From: Welwitschia mirabilis
Lineage: Eukaryota > Gnetophyta > Gnetopsida > Welwitschiales
Assembly: GCA_051453625.1 (NCBI GenBank)
Contig: JBOZIK010000001.1
Location: 202,322,686 to 202,386,685, forward strand
DNA length: 64,000 nucleotides
Direction: 5' to 3'
Every line of letters begins with the position of its first letter. Position 1 is the stretch's first letter. Positions 1-11,639 of the stretch are shown here, piece by piece. The notes beneath the pieces were generated by a model. That model made no database searches and was not told where the DNA came from. It worked only from the letters and a program-made list of their open reading frames with translations. A program made the position numbers and the translations under genes.

Positions 1-1100
1 TTTTCTAGTAAAAGGATTAGTACATCAGGTTGACCAATTGCCTCTTTTTTATTTATCATTGTAGATAAATATTTTTTCTTAAATCATTGCATTGAGAAAG
101 ACTTAGAAGATGAACTGTTAGAAGAAACTAGAATCAATGTTGATTCTAAGCAAATGATAAATACGCATTTTTATGATGATTTTATTTTGTTTATAAAGAA
201 TGAAAAAATCTAGATTAATAGAATTCTTAAGAGAATTGAGTAATACACACTTTCAAGATCTAGGATCAATTAAAAGTTCTCTATACATAATAGTAGAGGT
301 GGTCTTTAGTTCTTGAAGCATAAATGCTAGAAGATTATTAGAAAAAAAATAGCATCATCAAGATTCAATGTATACCATTTTATTTTGATATGATAACCTC
401 TAAATTTTGGGAGAAGACTCTTAATAAAGTTGAAAGAAAATAGTTAAATAAAAGGTAAAGAATCTAATATTATGTGGGGAAATTTCTAGTTTGAAAGTAA
501 ATTATTTTAAGTACATTTTTTCTATTAGGCACCTACCTTCAATCATCATCAAAGCCTTAAATATTTATTATAGAGTTTCATGTGGTTGATTATAGATTGT
601 AAAAAAGGTTTTAATAAAGTTACTTGAAAAATATGTTACCCTCCCACTAAAAAAGCAATGGAACTCATTGAAAAATTTCAACAAGAATAATGTATATGTT
701 TTAAATGGATCATAATTTCTTTCTCACAATAGAGAATTATTTACAATGTATTGGTTGCTAAAGTGGAAGAGTATTAACCTAAGAATAAGGATATTTAAAG
801 GGGATTCAACCCTCTAAATTAATCATGTAGCCTTACTCAGTTATATCAAGAAGTGAATGTGTCTTAATGTAGGATGATTTATGATTTCATTTATGGGAAT
901 GCATTGATTTTTCCTAGTTCATTATTTACAAGAATTTTTCCTTTCTAAATTTCAATTGGAAATGTCTTGAAATGATCTTCAAACTCTAAATCCAGCACTC
1001 ACTAGATTTAAAGAGGTCTCACAGCCTTAGCATGTCTAGTTTTCATTTTGAATTATTTATCATGGAACTCATTTGAGTCACTCTATAGCTATAAGCATAA
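1..1100 (+). pseudogene. L1-type LINE reverse transcriptase relic, 3' part
   Basis: The window opens inside a decayed non-LTR retrotransposon ORF2. In one frame, 34..63 reads PIASFLFIIV, matching the QGDP(L/I)APFLFIIV block of plant L1 reverse transcriptase. In the same frame, 169..180 reads FYDD where the family has the (Y/F)ADD catalytic box. The first Gly/Asp of the QGDP block has been replaced by a stop. From about 470 to 620 there is a readable stretch (LCGEISSLKVNYFKYIFSI) like the spacer after the RT, with further stops. No complete frame survives. The 5' end lies outside the window; the 3' limit is a guess, since nothing recognisable follows about 1.1 kb. It is a fossil with no expected product. 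Confidence 0.6.
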
Positions 1101-2160
1101 CATCAAAAGATTTCATAGTTAGTTATTCACTTTTCTAGAAGATAAGATAATTAGTAATAATAATAATAACTCAATCCTAAAGAATTTATAATGGAAAAAT
1201 GATTCACAGGATCTGTCTTATAGACTAGAAATGATCTTTAAGTTGATAAAAGAAGATACAATGATTTATCAAAATCTAAATACAAAAATAAACAATACTA
1301 AAAGTATTTAGTGTATGGATGAAAAGACTTTCTAACCTTTGAAAAATGTCTATGGTTCCAAAACATAAGCATTTTAACTAATATGTACTTCATAAAGGAT
1401 TATCTTTAAGTAGCTCTGCAACCTAAGTTGCACAATATGTAGTTCCATTGTTAAAGCTTAGACATGAGTTAGTAACGCCCTTTAGATATGACTAACAGAC
1501 AAAAAATTTATATGCTTTGGAGATAATGTTAAGCTATCAAAGGTTAATGCCTTCATCTAGCCCTGCATGCGACCTTTCATTTCATATTATCTGTGGTAAT
1601 TTCATTATAAAGTTCTTTTTCAGAATGCAAAACTTTCCTTTGTTTTTAGATTTTTTAATAACATGTTACACTTCATGTATGAAATCAAATAGAGAAGGCT
1701 TAGCTTGAGGTCACTTACCTCATATAGCTTCTTAAGCACTAGTTCAATGGACCTTACTCAATGCTTAAGGTCCCTCAAGGGATATTAACTAAACAAGCCT
1801 CCTCACATTTGCATTGAATGCAACCATCAACTAGCATCCATAGTGACAAACAAAATGATTCAAGCTTATATATAGCATCTACCTTTAACAAGTATGTTGT
1901 TTTGTTTTGTTTAAACTATGGCTTAGTGACCATTTGATGTTTGTATGTTTCTCTAGAAATAAGATATTAGTTAATACCTTTAATACAAAAATATAATAAA
2001 TTTTTACTTTCATTTTTCATTTTTTAATAGTATATTGACTACTGTACTTTATGTACATTTTATATTTTCTGTAATTTTAAAAGTAAATATTTTGATAGCT
2101 TTTGCTAGTTCCATTGGAATTCTTATAACTAAGCGCTTCTGGCAAAAAGGTTTTTTTAAC
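1101..2160. other. AT-rich intergenic DNA, nothing identified
   Basis: No gene, repeat pair or RNA could be supported. There is a short (AAT)n run near 1157..1171. A 63-codon open frame at 1517..1708 resembles no family I know and is probably chance. GC content and CpG frequency rise towards 2.1 kb, where the genic island begins. Confidence 0.5.
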
Positions 2161-2248
2161 TTGTCATTGATGTCATAGCAAAGGTCTCTTAATTTGTCCT
2201 TTTTTTGTCAGTGATGTCATAGCAAAGGTCTCTTAATTTGTCCTTTTT
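2161..2248. repeat. 44-bp tandem duplication downstream of the SWEET gene
   Basis: Two adjacent 44-bp copies, 2161..2204 and 2205..2248, differ by one base (T/G at unit position 7). Both carry the core GATGTCATAGCAAAGGTCTC. They lie about 0.6 kb beyond the SWEET stop codon. The near-identity marks a recent duplication or one under little decay, unlike the repeats further along the window. Confidence 0.9.
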
Positions 2249-2645
2249 CACTTTAGTTTAGGGTTTTATGTCTTTTCTGAGGCTTGGGATCCTTTTTCAA
2301 ATTGCTTGAACTGGACATGAACAAAGGCGGTTTTAACGTGTGCAAAGCATGATTCTGTTTGTTAAGAAATACGTCTGTTGTGAAAAGTTACTAGGGTGGA
2401 CTTCTGTGCTAATACCTTGCAATGCATATTCCAATTTAGGTTGTCGCGTGAGTGCCCAGTAATCCTACGGTTGCTCTGTGACAACAAAGACAAAAATATA
2501 GGCCATTTCTAGATTTGCGTGCTTCCTCACCATCGAAAGTAACATCACACGGTGTACGTCTTTTGCCACTTTTTACAAGGTGAAAAAGCTGAAATCATTT
2601 GTCACAGAAAATTCAGAGACACCGGAGAAAAGCTGTTTCTGATGG

Positions 2646-2665
2646 TTTATTTTTTGAGGTTTATT
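2646..2665 (-). promoter_or_regulatory. possible polyadenylation signals for the SWEET transcript
   Basis: Two AATAAA hexamers read on the minus strand (plus-strand TTTATT at 2646..2651 and 2660..2665), about 180 nt past the stop codon at 2841. This is a usual 3'-UTR distance for a plant gene. Motif-only evidence, and the motif is common in AT-rich DNA. Confidence 0.35.
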
Positions 2666-2840
2666 TTGAATGATGGAGTTGTTGCCACTATAAGGCCATA
2701 ATATGAAACGGTTGAAACAAGTATGCGAATAAACAAGTTACGGAACCTCTAAAACCTGAATGGAAAACAAGACCCTCCTTTTAGGAATCCTGCTTTCTCC
2801 AATTTGCTGTAAACAATACTCGTGCAAAATGTCCAAGCTT

Positions 2841-5038
2841 TTAATTTCCATGCAGTGGAATCTGTGGTACTTGAGATTTTGCGAGGGCTCCCATTTCTTC
2901 GTCAAGGCTGCCTTTTCCGGATTTGATCTGCATCTCATCTGCCACATCATCATCTTCAGCATTCCAATCCGTTGTCTTGTAATACATTGCATAGAGGGCA
3001 ATTTGTGCTATGGAGAGAGCAGATCCCAGCGAGTTGGGTACCTTAAAACATAACAGGCCAAATCAGGCATTCGGTTCCTACGTCAGGAGTCTTCTGCAGT
3101 AAAAAGCTGCCATGACTGTTCGGCGGCTCTTAATGTCAATGGCTAGTTAGCTCATTTCTCTGGAGTTCATAGGTTACAGTTTCGATTTCAGGTCAGTGCA
3201 GTTGTCTTATACTCTTACAGTAATGCAAATGCAGGTGTTGCGCTTGTCGATAGATGTGCATAAATTCGCGCAAAATATGTACTATTCGATTGAGTCCAGG
3301 GAGCGGGGTTCAGTGGGTTACTGACTTGGGTGCGTCAGTTGTAGTAAGAATTCAGCCTACAGTGCCATAGGTTCTCATATTAAGTGAAAGATAAAGAAGA
3401 AACATAAAAGCAATTACTACTTACTGTGACAAAAATGTCAAAACGCAGAGCTGCGTAAGCTGTCCAAACGAGGCCGTTGCACAGCCCAGCGATGGACATG
3501 CTCAGCGGTAAGTATTTAACACTTTTGGTTCTGATAACAAGCATCTGTTGAAAAGGAAAACAAACGAAAGGTTCGGTTAGTCGCGTACGTAATTCCTCCA
3601 AAACCAGAAACGAAGTAATAAAAGCATGACAAGCGATGGAATCGCATTAAATGAAAGAAGAAAAGGCATGAACATGTTGTCGATGTTAGTCTGGTTGCTA
3701 GAAAATAGTTAAAACAAAAAAAAGGCCCTCGATGACACGTCCAGGCGTAATGTGTTCGTACCATGACCGACAAGGGAGACGCGTACATGCAGATGCAGAA
3801 AACTGCGCTAAGCGTCCCAACGATGAGGGACCGAGTCTTGTGTGTGTGAGCCAACGTTAGTGTCAGCACCGCCACTGCCACTAGGAAGGCCAAACACAGC
3901 AACACTAGCTTCACGGCCTTCCTCTGCAACAACACGACAGAATTCATAAATTCGCTTCACAAAGTTCTAAAACAAGGTAAAATGGAATCAAGATTCTCTT
4001 TTATTAGCGCAGAATGGCTTCTTTCCGGTAGAAAACGAAGAAATAAAGGGAACAATACTAACTCTGTTGAGTTTATCTCCGTAGAAGATGAAGATGATTA
4101 TGAACATGGATTGGAGAACAACTCCGCCTCCGTTTATTGTTATGATTAAAATGCTGTGCGGGTGAACCAGAGGAAGGCCGTAAATCACCCAAAGTGCACA
4201 GTTTAGGAACGTCGCGATGTATGGAACTGGCGAAAATTTCTTCGTAGATTTCCATGTGTAGATCTTGTACATTGTCTGCCTGCGTAAAACAAGTCACATA
4301 AACGCAAGTGAGCAACCTAGGGGAACGTTTTCTCGCAATAAAATTGCCTGAGAGATGAACGCTTACAGAGGAGAGGTGAATAACGTCAAAGCCGTAATGT
4401 TTCCTGCGAGGTTAAAAAAATAAAAAATAAAAAAGAGAGCCAGCGTCAAATGTTTAGAAGAGATGGAAAATTGTGACGGAACATGTATCATGACCGTTTT
4501 CACAAAATACCAACGCACGAAAGATTGTTGAAGCATCGTTTATAGAAACTGATTCTTAAACGCAGAAAAGCTTGTAATCTTTGAAAAGAAGAAAATCCAC
4601 ACTCTAGATACCAAAATGATTTTAACAGCTTTCACGTTACAACAAAGATAAGACAAACGAGAGAAGATATTGAGACCTTGAATAAAGGCAAATCTAATCC
4701 AACCGATTAAAGCACTTTCGCATTTCTACAAACCGGGGACAAATCAAAGACGAACCTCAGAGCTTTGAAAGGAAACGAAAATTCTAACGTTTTAAGCTTT
4801 GACAATACATATTCAATTTCAAGTATATCGAAACGGATGAAAACGAAGAAAAATGACGATCAAAGGACTCGAAGAACTAAAACGATCTTCGATGTACCTG
4901 AAGCAAAGGAAACACCAAAACAAAGAGTAATATATCGTTTCAACTAAACATAAACAAAAGAATAGGAAATCATCAGAGACATTGAAGAGAAATACCGATA
5001 ATGCCGAAGATTAAACGCAGCGTTTCTTCCAGCGCCAT
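2841..5038 (-). CDS. SWEET sugar transporter (MtN3/saliva family), six exons, intact
   Basis: A 259-residue uniporter of the SWEET family, which moves sugars down their gradient across the plasma or vacuolar membrane. Exons, in transcript order: 5038..4996, 4403..4367, 4279..4063, 3923..3762, 3544..3425, 3041..2841. All five introns are GT-AG. The exon lengths 43, 37, 217, 162, 120 and 201 sum to 780 nt without an internal stop, and the tiny 37-bp exon 2 is typical of plant SWEETs. Start ATG is at 5038 (MALEETLRLIFGII...), stop TAA at 2841..2843. Two MtN3 triple-helix repeats (about residues 6-95 and 130-215) are joined by TM4. The four conserved prolines are present (P26, P46, P149, P166), as are the pocket residues W57/N76 and W180/N196. 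The TINGGG and YASPLSVM blocks are recognisable. The 45-residue tail is acidic, then ends LHGN. The Lys usual after SPLSVM is Met. The YGLPLVHPHS block hints at clade II, not firmly. CpG is plentiful, unlike the flanks. Confidence 0.96.
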
Positions 5039-5500
5039 GGGAACTCAATTTTAACACAGGTTCCACAAACGAAGCAAAACAACTTCACTCAAATGCCAAA
5101 AGCAAAGCAGAGAAGCAAGAGAGGCCCTTAAGAAGCGAACTGGCAAGCAGAGGAGCAACAGAGGCCCTTAAGAAGCGAACGGCAACGGATTATTTTAACT
5201 CAAAAATCATCCAAATATCCCGTAATTTCTAAATTGGAAGTCTCCTGCTGGAGCAGGTCACTACGGATGACGTTACCGGAGTTAGCCGGTGGCACGTTGC
5301 AGGAAATGGCGTCGGAGAAGCGCAAGGATGGCTGATGATTGATGGCACTTCCGTCTTGCGCTTAGCCGGCATGTGTTGAAGGTCATCGCAACTGCTGCGA
5401 CACCACGCCTGGCGCCTCCTCACCGACGCTCTTAACGATATAACCTGACGTACAAATGTTATTATTTGTTGATTCCCTAGAGAGTCTGGAGATACCATTT
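5039..5500 (-). promoter_or_regulatory. GC-richer 5' flank/promoter region of the SWEET gene
   Basis: The DNA just upstream of the SWEET start keeps many CpG dinucleotides (for example around 5265..5420) and ends abruptly near 5.5 kb, where AT-rich sequence resumes. I read it as the 5' UTR and proximal promoter protected from methylation. No clear TATA box was found in the first 200 bp. Open frames on either strand here resemble no protein family. Confidence 0.5.
5121..5180. repeat. 20-bp direct repeat in the SWEET 5' region
   Basis: GAGGCCCTTAAGAAGCGAAC occurs exactly at 5121..5140 and again at 5161..5180, a 40-bp period, followed by related GGCAA. It lies 83 to 142 bp upstream of the start codon, so it could be in the 5' UTR or be a duplicated promoter element. 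Confidence 0.85.
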
Positions 5501-7098
5501 TGCACCCCCTGGAGTCAATGCCCTACGGCTAAGGTTTTTAGTTTTTGTGAGACGCTCTGCTACGACTATGACTTTGGACTTGCATTATATATCTCAATGA
5601 TTTGGTCTCTAGTTTTTATGCAACTTTTTATGCAACTTGGACTTCCAATGTTACAACTTGATGCATTGCATCGAATAGCCTTTAGGCATCTCTTCCTCAG
5701 AATCATCACCCCCCAAAAATATATTAACCATAGAAAAAAGACAAAATTGATACTACAAACATTGTAAACCATATTATTGAGGTCCCAATAATTGGTTCAG
5801 ATGAGAAGGCCTTTGAGTTGAAATTTTCTTTATATTATATTAAAAAAAGCTAATTATCACATGAATAGAATAGACTTAAAACCAAAATTTTAGTATGTTG
5901 AAGTTAGGCAGATAAAATTAAATATGTTAACATCTTCTCTCTCTATGAGGTTCTTCCATTATTGTTATTACAAAAGCAAATACATAAAATTCAAAATCTA
6001 GTTTAACAATGAACCCACAAAATTGTTAAAGCTTTATTTCATTAAATAATTATTATAACATGGTATTTATTAGGAATCATTAAAGTACAATCATGTCTTT
6101 CTTCTCCGATATCTTTGGTGGAATGACATTAATATCAAATAGTGCAAAATATCAGCTCCAAAAGGAGCATAAAGTTTCAACCCTATAAAAATAAAAGAGA
6201 GTGTCGAAATCTTAATACTAAAATAAGAGGTGTCTTATTAACTAATTTGGAGGATTGGTAAAAGGTATATTGTAATAACTTCTTCCATGTTTTATAAGCT
6301 TTTTCAAAGCAATTTTTATAGAGCATAAGCATTTTTATGACCTTAAAATTAAAAGAAAAAACGGTCATTGTTAAAAATCAAGTAAGGAAAACTCTTTATA
6401 ATTACAACATTGAAAATCCAAAGATTACATAAAAGAAATTAGTAGAAGGGGCGTAGCAAGAGTTTAAATGATCAAAAAGCACCATTTTAAAAGTTTAAAA
6501 TAGAAAGCAATAAAAAGCACGAGTTTTAAGAGATGGTTTTTATTAATCTTAAATTAACAAGGCAACACATTCTTTTATGTCTGAAGTTAGATGCATCATT
6601 TGCAAATTGCATCTTACACGTAAGTTTAAGAAAAATTCTCTTACTTTTACAAATAAAGTATATATCATGATAACAATAACTTAAGATTTTTTTTATTCAT
6701 TATTATTTAATAGAGGTTATTATTTATGTTACAAAAGTAAGCTTGGGAGATGCAAATTGGGTAATTTATTGTAAGTTATTACCTACCACATGATTGTTTT
6801 ATAAAAGTATGACTACACATTTATTATTGATTGGGATACAAAATAGCTATCATATATAAGTTTTCTTAACTATCTCGGTTTAGAGCTTTTAACTAGTCAT
6901 AAATGGAATAAGTTGGATTTTACAAAAGGGTTATAGAGGTATAAAACTCTATTTCGCATGTAAAAGTATATATAAAAATGCAATAATTTTGGGTTAGGCT
7001 ATTTGAAGATAGTCTTTCATAGAATTATTTAATCACCCATTTTATATGATTTTATTGTATAGGGTTCATGTTTACATAATAAGCTATGAAGAGAAAAG
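5501..7098. other. AT-rich intergenic DNA, nothing identified
   Basis: An open frame of 103 codons at 5456..5767 begins in the promoter island and matches no known family. From 5.8 kb on the sequence is low in GC and nearly free of CpG, with no repeat pair or transposon domain that I can name. Confidence 0.45.
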
Positions 7099-7153
7099 GA
7101 GAAAGTGCTTATAGTTGCTAAATTAATATCTTTGAAACTATAAGCACTTTCTC
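7099..7153. repeat. perfect 18-bp inverted repeat (hairpin)
   Basis: The left arm GAGAAAGTGCTTATAGTT (7099..7116) is the exact reverse complement of the right arm at 7136..7153, with a 19-nt AT-rich loop between. Pairing stops sharply at both ends. The arms could be remains of a small foldback element or a short hairpin RNA. No promoter or target-site duplication was seen. Confidence 0.85.
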
Positions 7154-8106
7154 AATTTGTTATATGTTGAAAGTCTTAAAATATTTAACAATTTTAAATT
7201 TTGAAGAGAGGTTTTTCAAGAAATTCAAAAAGAGGTTGGTTTTACTAATGAAAATTAGGTTGGAAAAATACAATGTTCATGAATAAGTCTTTATTAATGG
7301 CCTTAGGAGATTTGGAGAAGGAATTAATATCAAAGGTTTTTAAAAATACAAAAGAAAAGAAAGAATATATCTAAATGGGATTGAGTGACAACATTGTTTT
7401 TCATTTATAAATTTAGATTAGTAGAGCAAGAATGAAATCTTATTACTTCAGTGTTAAGACAAGAAGATGCCACTAAATCCTTTTTAAAAAAGCATATTTG
7501 CAAACTCTGTGATCATGATTTTATTAAATAAATACTTTATGTTTTTATTCAAAGTCCCATAGTAAAATAAAAAAAAAAAAACCTAAGAAACATATCAAAG
7601 CCATAATCTGATTAATTTGTTTCACATGCTTGTTAATAAGGATTCAAAGCTATTTTATCAATGACATTTATTACTCTCTTACTATGGTACGTATCTTCCA
7701 TCTAATAAATTCTCAATGTTTTAAATAAATGCAATATAAAATAATCTTTTATTTCAATTTCATATGAGATATAACTACTACATTTATATTTCCTTTATAT
7801 ATCTTATTCCTTTTTTTTTTTTTTTTGAAAAAAGGAAGTGGATCATCTATATTTCTTTAATAAAAATTAGTGCGTAGTCTTTACTAGGGGAGATCCACTT
7901 AGAAGGTACTAAAAAAATTCCTTTTAAAGAAAAGCTATATACATAACAAAAAGATAGAACAAAAAACCCCTATACTAAAGATCCTAATTTCTACTCCAAT
8001 ATTCTTCATCAAAAATAATTTACAAAGTTATATCGATGAGTACCTCTTGGGAATTATTTATATCCTTGATTGTTATGTTGCAGAAACTTCATTATCCTAG
8101 TTCTTA
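7154..8106. other. AT-rich DNA with a possible LINE 3' end in reverse orientation
   Basis: A 16-bp T run at 7811..7826 is followed by sequence whose reverse complement looks like a LINE 3' terminus running into a poly(A) tail. If so, a minus-strand LINE would lie to the right, but no RT motif was found in the next 2 kb. A short inverted pair (AAGTGGATC near 7838 and GATCCACTT near 7893) lies just inside. Low confidence; the rest is featureless. Confidence 0.25.
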
Positions 8107-8199
8107 TTGGAATGCCACTATAAAACAATTTTTTTATTTGCATTTTGTGTTTTGATTTTTGTGGTACTAGTAGAAAGTAAACAAGTCTCCACACTTATG

Positions 8200-8420
8200 A
8201 ATTTGCATACAATCTTTAGAGCTATTCTCCTCCTACTTTTCTTATTCATGCTCTCACTAATATTATTATCAATGTTGTTATTATTGTTGTTATGGCTACT
8301 AATGCTATTGATAGCATCATTATTACTACTGATAATGGCTTTGGAATTAATGATGTTGCTACTATTATTGCTAATTTAACTGATTAGACTATGGATGTAA
8401 ATGTTGTTACTAGTGGTAGT
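8200..8420 (+). repeat. degenerate (TTA/TTG/CTA)n low-complexity tract
   Basis: Imperfect trinucleotide repeats rich in TTA, TTG, CTA and ATT. Part of it translates as an uninterrupted Leu/Met/Ile-rich string within an open frame at 8107..8379, which is an artefact of the repeat rather than a membrane protein. Confidence 0.7.
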
Positions 8421-8991
8421 AATGATGAGTAGAGTGGAACTGTTGTTGCCTTTTCCCTAGTGCTATTACCACTAAGTACTAGCCCTTCCCATCTCCTTCT
8501 ATTTCTTAGGATCTAGATATTACTCCTAACTAGTATCCCTTTCCATCTCCTTCTATTTCTAGGGCTTATCCTTGTTCTTTAACTTTTCTTTAACTTTATT
8601 TATGTACATTTAATATGAACTCTTAGACTCTAAGCTATCCTTAGGACAGTTAAATTCATCCTTCAAGTTTTTACTATGAGAATTATCCTTTAATTTGGAA
8701 GAAATAATTAGAAATTTAGAATATAGATATGAGGTAGTAAAGTATGAGTAAAAATGACCTCATTTTTCATGTTCCATTTAGGTAACTACTATTATTGGTA
8801 GTAGAGTATGTTGTGTTTCTCTCTCCTCGTTCTTTTTTCTTTTTTTTTTCCTCCTTTCTATTTTTTTCGCCTTTTTGAGTGGTCCCAAGACCTCCTTCCT
8901 TCTACTTCTTTTAGTTGTTTATTCTTCCATTTCAAAATTGTTGTTCTTTGTAATAGGCCTCTCCCCCTTTCCCTTCCCCTTTCATAATCGT

Positions 8992-9015
8992 CCCCCACCC
9001 CCACCCCCACCCCCC
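8992..9015 (-). repeat. G-quadruplex/i-motif tract
   Basis: Plus strand: four C runs of 5, 5, 5 and 6 separated by single A residues. The minus strand is therefore G5-T-G5-T-G5-T-G6, an ideal intramolecular G-quadruplex motif with one-nucleotide loops. It sits in a pyrimidine-rich belt (about 8.82-9.05 kb). No adjoining gene was found. Confidence 0.85.
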
Positions 9016-9059
9016 TTCTTTCAACCCTTCTTCTTCCTCTAAACTAATTTTTCTATTGC

Positions 9060-11560
9060 TTGTCTTCTAATGGCCTAGCATGTTCATCCACTTAGGCCTA
9101 TTCCTTTTGGACTTCTTTGCCTTCTAGTTATTCTTCTTATTGTTTTTCTTATTTTTGCTGTTGCTATTACTAAGAGGAACCCTCTCACTTAGGTGGCTTT
9201 TTCCCTGTAGACATGTTTTCCCTAGTTTTGTTTGTGCATAAAAATTTCTAAATGTAAAATTAAACCTAAGTGTCTTTTTACCTGCTTCATCTTAAGTTTT
9301 TCCATGAAGAATCTACAAAGGTTAATGTGCATTCGCTTCACATAGCTAAAAAAAAGCTAAAATATAGTCCTTGGAGCTTTGAGGAGTCCCCTTCTTAAAT
9401 AAGAAATTAATGTACAAATTATGTAGCTAATTGTCATTCTTCTTCAAGTTTTATTTTCCAAATATGGTCTTTAGTTTTACAAGGGCCTTTTGTTCTAAAA
9501 AATGCATATGTGTTACTATATCGAATTAAGAGAGTAAGATAATCCCTTCCTTCACATTGAGATTGAGGACTTACACTAATAAATCCTTTATGATATGAAA
9601 GGCCTTCTTAACAAACTTTAGCTTATCTCCTATAAAGAATTACTCTATATGTAAAAAGGGGTCCTTCTTCAAGATGGTAGGTTTATCCCACTTCAATACA
9701 TAAATGTAGCCTCAAAAAGTTCATGTTTTCTAAGCTTTTTAATACTATTCAATTCATGTCACAAGAAGACTCCCATTTGTAATTTGAATGAGCTTAAGAT
9801 TTTACTTAATGGTCATTTTAAGCTTCTTAGTAAAGCTATTTATGTTGTTTAAAAAAAATTATTTCTTAATGTCCAAATGTATTATAATAGTATGCTAATG
9901 ACTCCACCTACCATCAATTTAATATCCTCTTAGGACACTTATTCATGAAGCAACTCCCTCCAAAACTCCATAATGAAATGTCAGAGGTCAAAAAAGTGTT
10001 GAATTATTTTGTTTTCCACACACCTAGCTCCCCCACCCCCTTCTCAACATACTGCCTTTTAAGTGAGATATACCATGTTTAACCCTTTCTGTATGATTCC
10101 ACTTCTATCAATGTCCTGTTATGGTTAATTAGCCACCTTGAGAGGCATTTGTTTTCATGATGATATCGATTTAGATATTTTCATTCATCATGTATCTCCA
10201 GTATTTATTAAAATTAATGTTTTTTGTTATTACTTTCTCTTCATGCATCCACTAGATTCCTAGGTAATATTTTCTTTTTAAACATTTCAATTTTATCTAT
10301 CTATTCAACTCATTTATTGTACTATCATTTTTAATCTCCCTATTGTATACTATTTAGCTTTGAAAATAGGATTCTATGTTATCTTCATAATGATGCAATA
10401 GTCATCTCCTTGATTTATTTATATGTTTAGCATTTTTTGAAAGGTATCCTTCTAGGCACTTTAAATGATAGAAGGATATTTTTTCCTTTTTAATTTTCCA
10501 ATCTAGTAGCTCCTCCAAACTCTTTCTTCCTCCAAACTCTTTCTTCCTTTGCATATTTCTTTCTAAAAATAAGAATCCCTTCTTTTTGGTTCTCACTATC
10601 CATATGTTCTTTTTATCAAGTTTATCTAAGGCATCTTTTTCATGCTCTTTAGTCTTACATCTTGTATTTCGTAGATTCCTCATCTTCTAGATGTTTGATA
10701 ATGCTACTCCATCTTGCTACATGAATATAACTATCCCCTTTCCCCTTGACTAAATATGTCTTGTTCATTCAATTATAAATTAAAAATTAAATATAAATTG
10801 GGGGAAGTAATATTAATTAGTTTTTCCTTGTCTCTAAAGATATTAATCAAAATATTTAGCTATATAAATTTCATTATGATTCAAGAACTTTTTAAATTAG
10901 AGAAATAATTATAAATATTATTGTTATTTACTTGTAATTACTTACAGATACTAGAAAGTTAAATGAAAGCAATTTTATTATAATAGATTATAATTATTAG
11001 TAAAAAGTAATAATATAATTGATATGTCATTACAACACTTTTAATAGAACTATTATTCTAATATCTTAGATAATCATTAACATAATAAATTCTAAAATAA
11101 TATGTTTTCTAATGTTATCAAATTACAAGACATTTTATTCACTTTAGTAAGTCACATTTACTAGTGTTAATTTAATAAAAATAAATTTAATGCTAACATA
11201 ATAATGCATATTAATGTTTTAAAATTATGCATTACTAATTTCAAATATTAGCTTCTAAAACCTAGACATAATATTTTATTTCACAAATCATTCCTAAAAC
11301 ATCCATGCCTAGAATTATAATAAAAATGGTTTTATAAAAAAAATTACTTATGGATACCATGAGAAAAACATCTTTAGAGGAAGCAAGAAATCTTGGAGCT
11401 AAGGTACTCATAACATTAGGAAATAGAGTAGTACAATATTGAGGTAGATAACCTTGAGCCATTTAGAGGTAATTGTAGAAGGCACATAATCCCTTAAGAT
11501 GGCAAATGCATCTTTCGAAAAATTTTGTTTAGAGGAGTTAGGGAAACTAAGAATGCAAGG
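9060..11560. other. unassigned repeat-like AT-rich DNA
   Basis: No domain could be named. Parts of the minus strand between 9.4 and 9.85 kb read as a coding-like string with few stops once TAG codons are ignored, which suggests an old transposon ORF, but I could not match it to a family. An open frame at 10402..10683 (minus) is Lys/Glu-rich and low in complexity. Two short CT-rich near-duplicates lie just before this stretch, at about 8485 and 8542. Confidence 0.3.
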
Positions 11561-11639
11561 CAGTTATTCAGCCTATAATGGCTTCTTCTTAAAAATCTAT
11601 TTCATCTATTTAAGGGTTGATCTTTGTGTGTTCTATCCC

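Noticed and set aside
2738-3053. Open frames on both strands over the last SWEET exon
   Set aside because: They are other-frame shadows of the exon at 2841..3041, whose reading frame is fixed by splicing and conservation.
4765-4947. 60-codon plus-strand open frame
   Set aside because: It lies within SWEET intron 1 on the opposite strand and has no recognisable content.
5229-5498. 89-codon open frame on the minus strand upstream of the SWEET gene
   Set aside because: It lies in the GC-rich promoter island, ends without splice context and resembles no protein; long frames are expected by chance where stop codons are rarer.
8107-8379. 90-codon Leu-rich open frame that looks like a membrane protein
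   Set aside because: The hydrophobic part is the translation of a degenerate TTA/TTG/CTA repeat; no conserved domain and no promoter context.
10402-10683. 93-codon Lys/Glu-rich frame on the minus strand
   Set aside because: Low complexity, no family match, and sits in decayed DNA.
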